Origin: Pirellulaceae bacterium
GTDB taxonomy: Bacteria; Planctomycetota; Planctomycetia; Pirellulales; Pirellulaceae
Assembly (NCBI GenBank): GCA_028280445.1
Contig: JANQLU010000120.1
Span: forward strand, 1 to 58,547
DNA: 58,547 nt
Reading direction: 5' to 3'
Part shown: positions 6,979-16,395 of the stretch, piece by piece
Position numbering within the stretch: position 1 is the stretch's first letter
How the letters are laid out: each line of letters opens with the position of its first letter
Made by a program: the position numbers and the translations under genes
The notes under the pieces: generated by a model
Databases searched by the model: none
What the model was told of the DNA's origin: nothing
Seen by the model: only the letters and a program-made list of their open reading frames with translations

Positions 6979-8070
6979 CTATTTGCCGTCTCGTTCCGAA
7001 TCACCGTCCTCGGTGTCTGCGTCTTCGAAAATTTCGGCAAGCATCTTGGTCAAGATTTTGCCGCGGGCGTTTGTTGAAATGACGTTGCCTTGCCGATCAA
7101 TCAAGAACATCGACGGTATGCCATAGACGCCGTATTTGATGGTCGCTGGGTTTCGGCCGTTTTTGTCGTGCAGAACAATCCACTTTGCGGGCTTGCTTTC
7201 GAGAAACTTATCAAGCGCTCGACGATTGCGATCGATGCTGACACCGACAACTTCGAATCCTTTATCGCGGTATTTTTTGTAGTTTTTCTCAATATTTGGA
7301 TGTTCGCGGATGCATGGACCGCACCAAGTGGCCCAGAAATCAACCAGAACTACTTTGCCTTTCAAATCTTTCAAATCAAATTTTTTGCCATCATAGGTGG
7401 TGCCGGTCAATTCGATTGGTTTTCCAGAAAGGTTTCCGCGCAATTTGAAACCTTCGATTCGAGCAACAACCGGATTCAATTCTTGGTTGTTCGTTTTTTT
7501 GAACATAGTGATCCAGGAATCGTAGTTTTTTTCCTTATATTCCTTTTTGAATCCGGAGCGAGAAAGCAGATAAGCGGCCGTGACAGCCAGTCCCGCGTCG
7601 GCAGGTTCGATTTCCTTCAACCCGTCCAAATATTTAGTCAATTGCTCGACAGGTTTTTTTGTCGGCTTGCGAGAACGCAATTTGTTGATTTCACGCCTGA
7701 GATCGAATCGTTTCGCTTCGAAGTAAATCGGACTGTCGGTCGATTTCTCTTTTTCCGCCAGGACTAAAATTTGTTTGTAGAGCTTTGGCATGCTCGAACG
7801 AATATTTTGACTGTGCTTGCGCATGTTTTCGCGAGACGCAGGTCGAAAACGTTTGATCTCATTTAACGTTTCCTCGGCGTCGGCCAACGTGGCGTTTTCA
7901 GCAAGTTCGTATTTAGGAAGTTCCTGTTTTTTTTCTTCCTTTTTTTCCTGTTCCTGTTTTTTAGATTTTTGTTCCGTTGAGTCTTGGGCCAGCAGCGCTG
8001 GTGTAGCCATGACACCAACCATTACGGCCAGCAGCATGGGACGAAATAACGATTTCACAGAATTCTCCAA
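6979..8070 (-). CDS. TlpA-type thiol-disulfide oxidoreductase
   Basis: A 363-residue exported protein. Residues 1-29 are a signal peptide (LLAVMVGVMATPALLAQ). A Lys/Glu-rich low-complexity stretch covers about 31-50, a helical domain about 60-205, and a thioredoxin/AhpC-TSA-like domain from about 215. The active site is WCGPC with Cys250 and Cys253, and the cis-Pro region reads YGIPSMFLIDRQG. TlpA-like proteins reduce disulfides or deliver electrons outside the cytoplasm, for instance in cytochrome maturation. The N-terminal helical domain is typical of planctomycete forms. A clear terminator follows. The gene stands alone between repeat-rich spacers. Confidence 0.9.
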   Translation of the reverse strand: MENSVKSLFRPMLLAVMVGVMATPALLAQDSTEQKSKKQEQEKKEEKKQELPKYELAENATLADAEETLNEIKRFRPASRENMRKHSQNIRSSMPKLYKQILVLAEKEKSTDSPIYFEAKRFDLRREINKLRSRKPTKKPVEQLTKYLDGLKEIEPADAGLAVTAAYLLSRSGFKKEYKEKNYDSWITMFKKTNNQELNPVVARIEGFKLRGNLSGKPIELTGTTYDGKKFDLKDLKGKVVLVDFWATWCGPCIREHPNIEKNYKKYRDKGFEVVGVSIDRNRRALDKFLESKPAKWIVLHDKNGRNPATIKYGVYGIPSMFLIDRQGNVISTNARGKILTKMLAEIFEDADTEDGDSERDGK

Positions 8071-8111
8071 TTGAAATGGGATTTTCAGGGCGCGTTGATA
8101 AAACCTGAGTG

Positions 8112-8224
8112 GCGTTGATCAAATCGGATAGCTGTAAATTGAGCTGAGCGGCAAGGCGCTAGCCGCCGGTATTAGAGGGTTTACCGGCGGCTAGCGCCTT
8201 GCCGCTCACATTTAATCAAACACC
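8112..8224. repeat. MITE-like palindromic element, family C, copy C2
   Basis: GCGTTGAT at the left, ATCAAACACC at the right, and the perfect GAGCGGCAAGGCGCTAGCCG hairpin core in between. The flank AAATCGGATAGCTGTAAATT matches that of copy C4. It lies in the upstream spacer of the TlpA-like gene. Confidence 0.85.
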
Positions 8225-8321
8225 ACCTGTATCGTAGTTCAAGGATCGGATTTATTAAAGTGCAGCGGCGCACCTGGACAATCCTGATCCTCAACTTCGT
8301 TTTATTTCATACCAAACAATA

Positions 8322-9638
8322 CTATTTTTTCAGCGAAATGCAGACGATTTCTTTGTCGTTGCGAGCAAAGATACATCCATGTGCAAACGCCGGATGGCTC
8401 CAAACGACTTTGCGGTTTGACGTACGGCTGGTCGGTTCGAGGATTTTCGCCCGGTCCATTTCCTTGAAACCCTCGGGTGACAATTTTGCGATAATCAACT
8501 CGCCCTGCTCGGTGGCGATAAAGTATTGATCGTTGTTTTTGACGATAAAACCTGTCGTCGATCCCGCCGGTCGACCGTTGGGAGCGGTGGCCAACGATTC
8601 CCATTTTTTCTTGCCGGTTTTGAGGTCAAAGCATCGCAGGTGACCTCGAACATCTACGCCGTAAATGTGATCGTCGACAATCAACGGTGGATTGTGATCG
8701 GGATGGGGCCCTTTGCCGCGCCAGACTTCTGTCACTGCGGGTTTGGACGAATCCAGTTTTAGCAACACGGAAGTGCCTTGCAGCGCGGTTGCGTACAGAT
8801 AATCACCGTATTTGATGGGAGCAACGATTGACATATCGTAGGCTGGCTTCATTGCAACCGACCAATAAACTTTCCCCGATTTGGGATCCAGGCCGTTCAG
8901 CGATTCAGGGTGCCAGATTAACAACTGCTCAACACCGCCAGCTTTGATAATAGTCGGCGGGCAGTAACCAGGCGTTTTGGCTGAAAGTGCTTTCCAAATT
9001 TCCTTGCCAGATTTTTTATCAAACGCAACGGCAATGCTGCCGCTGCCGCCAACCACACAATACAGCATGTCGCCGTGCACCAATGGATGAGCGGCAAACC
9101 CCCAGAAAGGTGCCGAATCCATGTTGTATTCCTTTTTGAGATCTTTTGACCAGATGGGATTGCCGTCTTTGGCGTTCAGGCAAAACAAATGGCCTTCGGC
9201 ACCCAATGTATAAACGCGGTCGCCATCGACCGTTGGAGTCGCGCGTGGACCATTGGGGTATGACAATTTGTATTTGCAATCATATTGATGTTTCCAAAGC
9301 GGTTTACCTGTTTTACGATCCAGGCAAATAATTCTTTCCTTTCCCGTCAGATCATTTTTTTTGCCGGGGTTGGGACGATCGTCACCCGCCGAACGAACAA
9401 AATCTGCGACAAAAACGCGATCGCCTGCGACGGCTGGTCCCGAATAGCCATTGGCAATTTTCTGTCGCCACAGCACTTTAGGACCACCTTTTGGAAATTT
9501 TTCAATGATGTTTTTTTCATTCCAGTGGCTGTCGCGTTTTTCACCGAGCCATTGGTTCCAATCTTGTGCGTCAGCTTGTGGCGAAAAACACGAAGCGACG
9601 AAAACAAATGTGAGTGCAAGTAAATTGAGTTTTGTCAT
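8322..9638 (-). CDS. secreted PQQ-like beta-propeller protein
   Basis: A 438-residue protein with a signal peptide (LLALTFVFVASCFSPQADA, about residues 6-24). The cysteine in this region does not make a clear lipobox. The mature part opens QDWNQWLGEKRDSHW and continues as BamB-like propeller blades (PKVLWRQKI, GKPLWKHQY, GNPIWSKDL, GKEIWKALS, GKVYWSVAM, GKKKWESLA). It is paralogous to 5097-6473, and no enzymatic cofactor motif is visible. The role is probably extracytoplasmic binding or assembly. Confidence 0.85.
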   Translation of the reverse strand: MTKLNLLALTFVFVASCFSPQADAQDWNQWLGEKRDSHWNEKNIIEKFPKGGPKVLWRQKIANGYSGPAVAGDRVFVADFVRSAGDDRPNPGKKNDLTGKERIICLDRKTGKPLWKHQYDCKYKLSYPNGPRATPTVDGDRVYTLGAEGHLFCLNAKDGNPIWSKDLKKEYNMDSAPFWGFAAHPLVHGDMLYCVVGGSGSIAVAFDKKSGKEIWKALSAKTPGYCPPTIIKAGGVEQLLIWHPESLNGLDPKSGKVYWSVAMKPAYDMSIVAPIKYGDYLYATALQGTSVLLKLDSSKPAVTEVWRGKGPHPDHNPPLIVDDHIYGVDVRGHLRCFDLKTGKKKWESLATAPNGRPAGSTTGFIVKNNDQYFIATEQGELIIAKLSPEGFKEMDRAKILEPTSRTSNRKVVWSHPAFAHGCIFARNDKEIVCISLKK

Positions 9639-9780
9639 AGGTGTGCCTGTATTTCAAAGTAGATCGACCGCATTCCAATTTTCAGCTATTCCATGTTTCG
9701 ATTCAAGCGAGTTGTCGCGATGATTGCGGCGTTTGTGAACCGTTTGACAATCCCGTCAATCGTGGCCAGATTTTGACACG

Positions 9781-10848
9781 TTATTCAAACCCAAATTGTT
9801 CGAGTTCGATTTTTTTGTCTGACGATAAAACCGGCTGAAATGGAATGCGACGATGCTGCAAGTAGCATTCGTTGATCATCTCGAATTTTTCGTCAGCTCG
9901 TTTTCTTCCCGTGTCAAACAATTGAGGGATGTTCTCAACGGCGTCCAACCCCCATTTTTCGGTCATGCGAAAATTGACGTGTCGGTATCGCTCCGCAAGT
10001 AAAAATTTCAGCGGCAGGTGGATGCCTTGCACTTGGCTCGTCCCCATCAGATCGGCAACTCGAGATGCCCAATACAATAGCCCAGCATCGGGCCCCGGGG
10101 GCGAAAGCGAATATTGTGCCTGCCCGGTTCCAATGGACAGCAAGTGAATGTCGTCGATTTTGCAATGCGAATAACTCTCGACATGTTGTTCGAACTGTTG
10201 AATTCGAATTGCCTCACAAAACGCCAACATACTTGGGTCGGCCGCCCACACCCCGCCATCGACATAATCGCTTTCATTGATCGTACGGTGTGGAAAATAA
10301 GTCGGTGCAGCGGTTGTAGCAATCACGACATCTGAAATTTTGATGTCCTGGTCGAGCACTCCCAACGGCAAATGCCGTGAACGGAAAACGTGAGGTTCAC
10401 CTTGCGTGAGATTTACTGACGGAATAATCAAACGTGTAAACTCAACGGATTTTAACGTGCGATCACCAAAGCCTTCGTCGAACGACTCTTGTAGTGCGTG
10501 GGGACAAAACCGGGCGCGAAACGCTGCATCTAAATTTCCCCCTGTTTTCTTTTTGAAGACCCAGTTGGCAAACGGAAAGATGAAACGATAAAACCCTTTG
10601 GCCTGGTACGGCGGCCTGGGCGTAAATATTTTTTCACCGTAGCGAACATAGAAGTCATGCATTTCAGCAGCTGGCACGCCGAGCGCCAGACCTGCTGCAA
10701 TGATTCCACCGGTCGACGTACCGGCGATCAAATCGAACGACTCGGCAATCGGGCGCCCCAGTTTTTGTTCGATCTGATCCAAAAACGCGGTTGTAAACGC
10801 TCCTCGGATTCCGCCGCCGATCAGTGACAAGATTTGAAAACGTGCCAT
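9781..10848 (-). CDS. patatin-like phospholipase
   Basis: A 355-residue protein with all patatin hallmarks: the oxyanion glycine loop GGGIRG at 11-16, the nucleophile elbow GTSTGG with Ser45, and the catalytic DGG motif with Asp197. It is expected to be a Ser-Asp dyad lipid acyl hydrolase. There is no signal peptide, so it is cytoplasmic or membrane-associated. The nearest gene upstream is an alpha/beta hydrolase on the same strand, 65 bases away. Shared transcription is possible. Confidence 0.93.
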   Translation of the reverse strand: MARFQILSLIGGGIRGAFTTAFLDQIEQKLGRPIAESFDLIAGTSTGGIIAAGLALGVPAAEMHDFYVRYGEKIFTPRPPYQAKGFYRFIFPFANWVFKKKTGGNLDAAFRARFCPHALQESFDEGFGDRTLKSVEFTRLIIPSVNLTQGEPHVFRSRHLPLGVLDQDIKISDVVIATTAAPTYFPHRTINESDYVDGGVWAADPSMLAFCEAIRIQQFEQHVESYSHCKIDDIHLLSIGTGQAQYSLSPPGPDAGLLYWASRVADLMGTSQVQGIHLPLKFLLAERYRHVNFRMTEKWGLDAVENIPQLFDTGRKRADEKFEMINECYLQHRRIPFQPVLSSDKKIELEQFGFE

Positions 10849-10913
10849 CTCGTTTGGCTCCTCATCAAACAGATGTTGTGGTTTTGGGATACCGGTATCC
10901 GTTTGAAATCACA

Positions 10914-11672
10914 TTATTCCAAATAACGACTCGACCAAGTCGCCAACACGCGCGCGACAAAATTGGCGTCGCGCTCCGACGACAGTAGATGATCTGCTCC
11001 GTCGAGCGACAGAAAACTTTTCGGATGTTGCAAATTGTCGTAAATATACCTCGCCTGTTCGATGCCCACCTGTTTGTCGATCGGTGAATGACAAATCAGC
11101 ACCGCTTTTTTAAGACTTCGCAACCATGCTTTTGTGTCAGTCGAACGCACATCGTCAACAAATTGTTTCTGAATCGTAAACTGGCGGCCAGCCAAGTCGA
11201 CTTGAAATTCACCACGGTTTTCAATTTGGTGAAGCTGGTTGCCAAACATTTTCGTGACGTGTTCCGGCTCCGCAGGCGATCCAATGGTCGCGGCGGCGCG
11301 GATCTCGCCGATCTGTCCAGCGGCCATCAACACTGCCGTTCCGCCCAGGCTGTGCCCGACCAGCAGTTGTGGTGCCCGGTGGCTTTCTCGCAGCGCGTCG
11401 CTGGCCGCGATCAAATCGTCGACATTGGACGAAAAATTCGTATTTGAAAAATCGCCTTCGCTGTTTCCAAGGCCAGTGAAATCGAATCGGAGAACGGCAA
11501 TGCCCTGTTCCGCAAGTTCGCGGCTAATTCGCGTCGCTGCTTTGACGTTTTTGCTGCAAGTAAAACAGTGAGCAAAAATGGCAAACGATTGCGGTGAATC
11601 GGGCAACTCTAAACGACCTGCCAGTTGTTGGCCTTCGCTGTTTTCGAATTCATATTTTTCGCTTTTGATCAT
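10914..11672 (-). CDS. alpha/beta hydrolase (S33-type)
   Basis: A 252-residue alpha/beta-fold hydrolase. The nucleophile is Ser108 in GHSLGG, an oxyanion region FAHCFTCSK is at about 33-41, and a late LDGADHLL supplies the likely catalytic His. It closely resembles the N-terminal half of the hydrolase-OsmC fusion proteins, but no OsmC domain follows; the stop comes directly after the hydrolase. The substrate is unknown. It sits 44 bases downstream of the Rieske-glutamate synthase gene and may share its transcript. Confidence 0.88.
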   Translation of the reverse strand: MIKSEKYEFENSEGQQLAGRLELPDSPQSFAIFAHCFTCSKNVKAATRISRELAEQGIAVLRFDFTGLGNSEGDFSNTNFSSNVDDLIAASDALRESHRAPQLLVGHSLGGTAVLMAAGQIGEIRAAATIGSPAEPEHVTKMFGNQLHQIENRGEFQVDLAGRQFTIQKQFVDDVRSTDTKAWLRSLKKAVLICHSPIDKQVGIEQARYIYDNLQHPKSFLSLDGADHLLSSERDANFVARVLATWSSRYLE

Positions 11673-11716
11673 CGTTCCATTGTCCGATCAATGATTGAAA
11701 TGAGTCTGTCAGGCGA

Positions 11717-13330
11717 TTAACAGCCGACTCCGGCAAACTTGACGCCTGCTAATTCCGCGATTTCTTTTTTCCAGGTAGTCAAATCTGAAGTTGTAAATTT
11801 ACTCAAGTGATCGTGTCCGCACGCGCGTGCCAGAACAACCATCATCTGAACGGTGGCTTCGAAGAAATTTTGCAGTCGTTTGGCCGATGCCGCAACCTGC
11901 AACCTCGCGCGCAACTCTTGTTTTTGAGTGGCAATTCCAACCGGGCAGTTGTTTGTCGAGCAAGCCCGCATTCCGAGGCAACCAATCGCCTGCATCGCCG
12001 AATTTGAAACGGCCACGCCATCCGCACCCAACGCCATCACTTTGGCAATGTCCGAGTCGATTCGAAGTCCGCCGGTGGCAATTAGTGTGACATCCGAGTT
12101 GCCTGAGCGATCCAAATGTCGCCGCGCTCGGGCGACGGCTGCCATCGTTGGAGCAGAAATGTTGTTCTTAAATACATTTGGCGCAGCGCCAGTTCCACCA
12201 CCACGACCGTCGAGAATGATGTAGTCGACACCGATTTCCAAAGCGAAATCGATATCATCTTCGATATGTTGAGCCGACATTTTGACGCCGATCGGTATGC
12301 CGCCGGTGGCGTCACGAATTTCGGTAGCTACACGTTGAAAATCGGCAGCGCTGTTGAATTCGGGAAAACGAGCGGGACTGACTGCGTCTTGTCCTTCTTC
12401 CAATCCACGGACTTCGGCAATTTTGCCGATGACTTTTCGGCCGGGCAAATGTCCGCCGGTTCCCGTTTTGGCCCCTTGTCCGGCTTTGAAATGAAAGGCC
12501 TGGCACAGTTTGACTTTGTCGACTGAGAATCCAAATTTTCCAGACGCCAACTCATAAAAATATTTGGAGTTGGCAGCTTGTTCTTCGGGCAACATGCCTC
12601 CTTCACCGCTACAAATCCCAGTTCCAGCGAGTTCCGCGCCCATGGCCAATGCCACCTTGGCTTCTTCGCTGAGCGCGCCAAACGACATGTCGGATACAAA
12701 AATTGGAATATCCAATTTCAATGGTTTGTTCGCTTTGGGGCCAATGACTAATTCGGTTCCAACGGGTGCTTCGTCCAACAGCGGTTGCCTCGCTAACTGC
12801 GCGGTGACGAATTGGATGTCGCTCCATTGTGGTAATTCGGTTGTTGCAATGCCCATCGATGACACCGGGCCATGATGGCCGATTCCCTCTTTGCCCTGTC
12901 GCGCTAGCGATTGAATATAGGCATTGTGCGGTTCCTCCGGTCCACCATGAATGTCCTGATATAACCCGAGGTATTCATCGCGGTGGAATGGCTGCGGGTG
13001 TACTTGAGAAAATGCGTCAATTTCCGATTGCGAAACAACGACATCATCACCAATGATTTCTGCGTTGAATTTGTGCAACGCTTCGGCGTTGTTGTATTCG
13101 CTGACCCCCGAATCAATTCGATAGTCCCAATTGTGAACTCCGCAAAACAGATTGTTTCCTTCGATATGCCCGTCGGACATCAGGGCGGCGCGATGTAAAC
13201 ATCGACCATACAACACCGATACCTGATCATCGTAACGAATCACGACCAGATCGACTTCACCAACGAGTGCGTACTCCGGTTTTCGATCTTCTAATGAACT
13301 CCAGGTGGCAACTTTAATTTGATCGTTCAT
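11717..13330 (-). CDS. Rieske-glutamate synthase fusion (FMN-binding GltB-like)
   Basis: A 537-residue protein counted from ATG at 13330. An in-frame ATG at 13387 is possible but adds an unconserved-looking leader. Residues 1-110 are a Rieske domain, CLH with Cys44/His46 and CGVH with Cys63/His66, ligands for a [2Fe-2S] cluster. From about 140 comes a glutamate-synthase-type FMN barrel (FVSDMSFGALSEEA, GVKMSAQHI, DGRGGGTGAAP, IATGGLR), with the 3Fe-4S cysteine pattern C-x5-C-x4-C in CLGMRACSTNNC. There is no glutaminase domain. It is therefore an electron-transfer-capable FMN oxidoreductase related to archaeal-type and class-II glutamate synthases. The true reaction is not deducible here. Confidence 0.88.
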   Translation of the reverse strand: MNDQIKVATWSSLEDRKPEYALVGEVDLVVIRYDDQVSVLYGRCLHRAALMSDGHIEGNNLFCGVHNWDYRIDSGVSEYNNAEALHKFNAEIIGDDVVVSQSEIDAFSQVHPQPFHRDEYLGLYQDIHGGPEEPHNAYIQSLARQGKEGIGHHGPVSSMGIATTELPQWSDIQFVTAQLARQPLLDEAPVGTELVIGPKANKPLKLDIPIFVSDMSFGALSEEAKVALAMGAELAGTGICSGEGGMLPEEQAANSKYFYELASGKFGFSVDKVKLCQAFHFKAGQGAKTGTGGHLPGRKVIGKIAEVRGLEEGQDAVSPARFPEFNSAADFQRVATEIRDATGGIPIGVKMSAQHIEDDIDFALEIGVDYIILDGRGGGTGAAPNVFKNNISAPTMAAVARARRHLDRSGNSDVTLIATGGLRIDSDIAKVMALGADGVAVSNSAMQAIGCLGMRACSTNNCPVGIATQKQELRARLQVAASAKRLQNFFEATVQMMVVLARACGHDHLSKFTTSDLTTWKKEIAELAGVKFAGVGC

Positions 13331-13557
13331 CGTTATCTCGTTCCATTCAAAAAAATCTGCAATTCGATTACGTTGGTTGTATTGCAATCAGCCGAGCACG
13401 AAATCATACAATGGCTTTGAGTCAGTTTTATTGACTCGTTCGAAAGACCATCGAAGCCGTTGGCGTGAGTATCGCAAGTCCTGAAATTTCCATCCAGTAT
13501 TCAAGCCGATAAAATTTCTGAGGCGAGGCAGCGGGAAGGGAAAACGCAATATTCAGA

Positions 13558-13716
13558 TCACGTTTTGATTTGGTAAATCTCAGTTGAGTTGTCGCATTTT
13601 TGGCAAGAGCCACAGGGCGATTGGTCAGGTTTGCGCAAAATGAACGTTTTTCCGAGATAAATTATTGCGCCCATCACAACGCACATCGCGGTAATCGTTT
13701 GCCAGTCAAATTGCAT
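13558..13716 (-). CDS. FeoB-associated Cys-rich membrane protein
   Basis: A 52-residue protein: one N-terminal membrane helix (TAMCVVMGAIIYLG), a short basic stretch (KTFILRK), then CGSCQKC near the C-terminus. This is the layout of the small Cys-rich partners encoded next to feoB in many bacteria, thought to assist FeoB at the membrane. It begins 12 bases after the feoB stop, on the same strand, as the third gene of the feo operon. It is too short for usual length cut-offs but is well supported by sequence and position. Confidence 0.85.
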   Translation of the reverse strand: MQFDWQTITAMCVVMGAIIYLGKTFILRKPDQSPCGSCQKCDNSTEIYQIKT

Positions 13717-13728
13717 GATTACCCCTCG

Positions 13729-15975
13729 TCATGATCCCCAAAACAGATTGGTCAGTTGATATACCAACAATGCACCAATGTAGGCCAGAACGGTCATATA
13801 AACAAACGTAAAAATTGGCCACCGCCATGAATTGGTTTCACGTTTGATGACGGCCAACGTCGACGAACATTGCGCGCAAAGTGCAAAAAATATCATAATT
13901 GAAAGCGCCACAGGCAATGTGAAAAGCTTTCGGTCAGAGCCGTCCCAAGTCGCATTTTTGATCGACGTTTTTAGCGAACCGGACTCTTCGTCAACTTCGT
14001 CGCCCAAACCAAACAACACGCCCATCGTTGAAACGATCACTTCACGGGCTGGAAACGAAGCAATAGCGGCACTGCCGATGCGCCAGTCCCAGCCCAGTGG
14101 TTTAACAACTGGTTCCACCAACCGCCCTGCCCTGGCGAGATAACTGTTTTGTAGATGTTCGTAGGCGATCTGATTGTCGATGCCGCCGAGTTGATCGTTG
14201 AGCGATTCAAATTCCTGGGATTCTTTGTCCAAATCGGCCATTTGGTTTTCGATGTTTTGTTTTTGATCGAGCAAACCGGTCGGAAGGTCGGCCGAACGAT
14301 GTGGAAAATAGGCGGCCGCCCAAATGACTATCGTCGCCGCAACAATAATCGTGCCAGCGTCTTTAACAAATGCCCAGCCGCCCTGGAACATTTTGTGCCA
14401 CACATTTTTTAACGACGGTATTTTATAAGTCGGCAATTCCATGACGAATGTCGAACTGCCAGTTTTTAACATGGTCTTTTTCAAAATCCAGGCAACGGCA
14501 ATGGCAACGACAATTCCGACCAGATACATCGCAAACATGACCAAACCTTGGAGACCAAAACCCCAATAGGTTGTTGCTGGGACGAATGCCGCAATCATTA
14601 ACGTGTAAACTGGCAAACGAGCGCTGCAACTCATCAACGGCGCGATCAGAATAGTGATCAGCCGCTCGCGCTCGTTTTTAATCACACGAGTGCCCATGAT
14701 GCCGGGAATCGCACAGGCAAACGAAGACAACAATGGAATGAGCGTTACACCGCTCAAACCAATTTTGGAAAGATATTTATCGGTCAAAAACGCCAGCCTG
14801 GCGAGATAACCGCTGTCTTCGAGGATTGCCAGGATCAAAAACAACAACATGATTTGCGGTAGAAAAACGAGAACACCACCGACGCCCGCAATCACACCGT
14901 TAACGAGCAGCGAATGCAGCGCACCATCGGCGGCACCGGTCATCAATATAAAAAGTTGATCGACAGCCATGGTCGCCAAACCGGTCAGCCAATCGATTGC
15001 GGCCGAAGCCGGTTCCGCCGCCCAAAACACCAGCTGAAATGTCAAAACCATGACCACTGCTGCCAGAACCAAGCCGAGAATCGGATGTGTCAAAAGACGA
15101 TCAATTTTATCGGTCAGAGTTCGGCCGGGTGTTGAAGCCGTCACTAATTGGGGCAAGTGTTTGTGAATCCAGGCGTAACGTGCGTTCGATTCGGATTCTG
15201 CAAACAAACCTTCGGCTTTGAGTTGTTGTTGTTCGGATTGCAGCGCCTGAAAAAATTGATCATCGATTTGATCCCGCATTTGTTCGGTCATAAAACCGTT
15301 GGTATCGAACAGCATCCGCGTCAGTGCGAAACGTCGCAAATGACAATCTGAGGGACACGTTTTTTCCAGCCGTTTGATGCGTTCGGCAATTTCATCTTGA
15401 AACGGATCGTGTCGGCTGGTGGTTTTCAGATCCGCTGTGCGGGCGATTTCAGTTTTTAATTCATCGAATCCGATTCCGCGTTTTGCCTGCATAGGCACGA
15501 CCGGAATACCGAGAATGGTTGACATCTGTTTGACATCGATCGATTGTCCACTATTTTGGGCAACATCGATCATGTTGAGTGCCACCACGGTTGGCCGCTC
15601 TAATTCCAAAACTTGGCTGACCAAAAACAAATTGCGTTCCAAGTTCGAAGCGTCGACAACGCAGACAATGACATCGGGAGACGCGTCCGATTTTCCCAGC
15701 AACACGTTAACCGAAACCATTTCGTCCGGAGTGTTAGGCGCCAAGCTGTAGGTTCCGGGCAAATCGATGAGTTCAAATTTTTGGTCAGCAACGGAAAATT
15801 TGCCGACGCGTTTTTCCACCGTGACTCCGGCGTAGTTTCCCGTTTTTTGTTTGATGCCAGATAGACCGTTAAAAATCGTCGATTTGCCAGTATTCGGATT
15901 TCCCAGAATCGCAACACGAATCGACTTGTCAGTTTGTTGGCGTGAATCGGCCGTAGTTGTCAAAGATTCTGACAT
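13729..15975 (-). CDS. feoB: ferrous iron transport protein B
   Basis: A 748-residue inner-membrane Fe(II) transporter. The N-terminal G domain has G1 GNPNTGKS (25-32), G3 DLPG (71-74) and G4 NMID. It is followed by the regulatory helical part and a membrane region of gate-type repeats (SFACAIPGIMGTRVIKN, FPAREVIVSTMGVLFGLGD), typical of FeoB. The length is normal. It begins 18 bases after the feoA stop. A Fur box precedes the operon, so iron repression is likely. Confidence 0.97.
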   Translation of the reverse strand: MSESLTTTADSRQQTDKSIRVAILGNPNTGKSTIFNGLSGIKQKTGNYAGVTVEKRVGKFSVADQKFELIDLPGTYSLAPNTPDEMVSVNVLLGKSDASPDVIVCVVDASNLERNLFLVSQVLELERPTVVALNMIDVAQNSGQSIDVKQMSTILGIPVVPMQAKRGIGFDELKTEIARTADLKTTSRHDPFQDEIAERIKRLEKTCPSDCHLRRFALTRMLFDTNGFMTEQMRDQIDDQFFQALQSEQQQLKAEGLFAESESNARYAWIHKHLPQLVTASTPGRTLTDKIDRLLTHPILGLVLAAVVMVLTFQLVFWAAEPASAAIDWLTGLATMAVDQLFILMTGAADGALHSLLVNGVIAGVGGVLVFLPQIMLLFLILAILEDSGYLARLAFLTDKYLSKIGLSGVTLIPLLSSFACAIPGIMGTRVIKNERERLITILIAPLMSCSARLPVYTLMIAAFVPATTYWGFGLQGLVMFAMYLVGIVVAIAVAWILKKTMLKTGSSTFVMELPTYKIPSLKNVWHKMFQGGWAFVKDAGTIIVAATIVIWAAAYFPHRSADLPTGLLDQKQNIENQMADLDKESQEFESLNDQLGGIDNQIAYEHLQNSYLARAGRLVEPVVKPLGWDWRIGSAAIASFPAREVIVSTMGVLFGLGDEVDEESGSLKTSIKNATWDGSDRKLFTLPVALSIMIFFALCAQCSSTLAVIKRETNSWRWPIFTFVYMTVLAYIGALLVYQLTNLFWGS

Positions 15976-15993
15976 GGGCGTGAATCTTTCGAA

Positions 15994-16233
15994 TCACCTG
16001 GAACGAGCAACCATCACTTTCGTTTGGCCGGCGGTACGTAAGCAGACGCGGGAACATCCGTACTGGAAAATACAGGTCCCGCCATTTTGGAGTGCACACA
16101 CTTCGACACCTCGGCGAATTCCCAAAGCTGAAAGTCTTGCGACTTCACAATCATCACCCGCCAGAGACGTGACGGTGCCTTTTTCTCCTTTACGGAGTGA
16201 TTGAATCGGGATTTCTTGGAGTGGAGCGTGCAT
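15994..16233 (-). CDS. feoA: ferrous iron transport protein A
   Basis: A 79-residue SH3-like protein (IPIQSLRKGEKGTVTSLAGDD, RLSALGIRRGVEV) of the FeoA family, which helps FeoB. I chose the ATG at 16233 because it gives the normal family length and leaves the Fur box (16254-16268) upstream. An in-frame ATG at 16305 would put the Fur box inside the gene. First gene of feoA-feoB-Cys-rich protein. Confidence 0.93.
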   Translation of the reverse strand: MHAPLQEIPIQSLRKGEKGTVTSLAGDDCEVARLSALGIRRGVEVCALQNGGTCIFQYGCSRVCLRTAGQTKVMVARSR

Positions 16234-16253
16234 TTGGCAGTCTTTGGCCTTGT

Positions 16254-16268
16254 TGAGAATCAGTATCA
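16254..16268. promoter_or_regulatory. Fur box upstream of feoA
   Basis: TGAGAAT-C-AGTATCA matches 12 of 14 positions of the 7-1-7 Fur consensus TGATAAT-N-ATTATCA. The symmetry extends outward to GTTGA...TCAAC. It lies 21 bases ahead of the feoA start, where bound Fur would block transcription. Confidence 0.75.
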
Positions 16269-16395
16269 ACAAGGTAATTGTTGCTAAAAGCCTATCAGGA
16301 TGCAAGTGCCTTAGTGGGTGTTCGTGAAAAAATGCACTAATTGATAGTGGTTAATTTGAAAGTTCAACGCAAATGGGGTCGGACACTTTTCCTCA

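Noticed and set aside
7090..7767. Long antisense frame of 225 codons
   Set aside because: A shadow of the TlpA-like gene, caused by its codon use.
13505..13512. GCCGATAA on the plus strand
   Set aside because: No rightward gene follows and no -35 element is at the right distance; taken as chance.
13428..13613. Minus-strand open frame of 61 codons
   Set aside because: It overlaps the FeoB-associated gene in another frame and has no recognisable feature.
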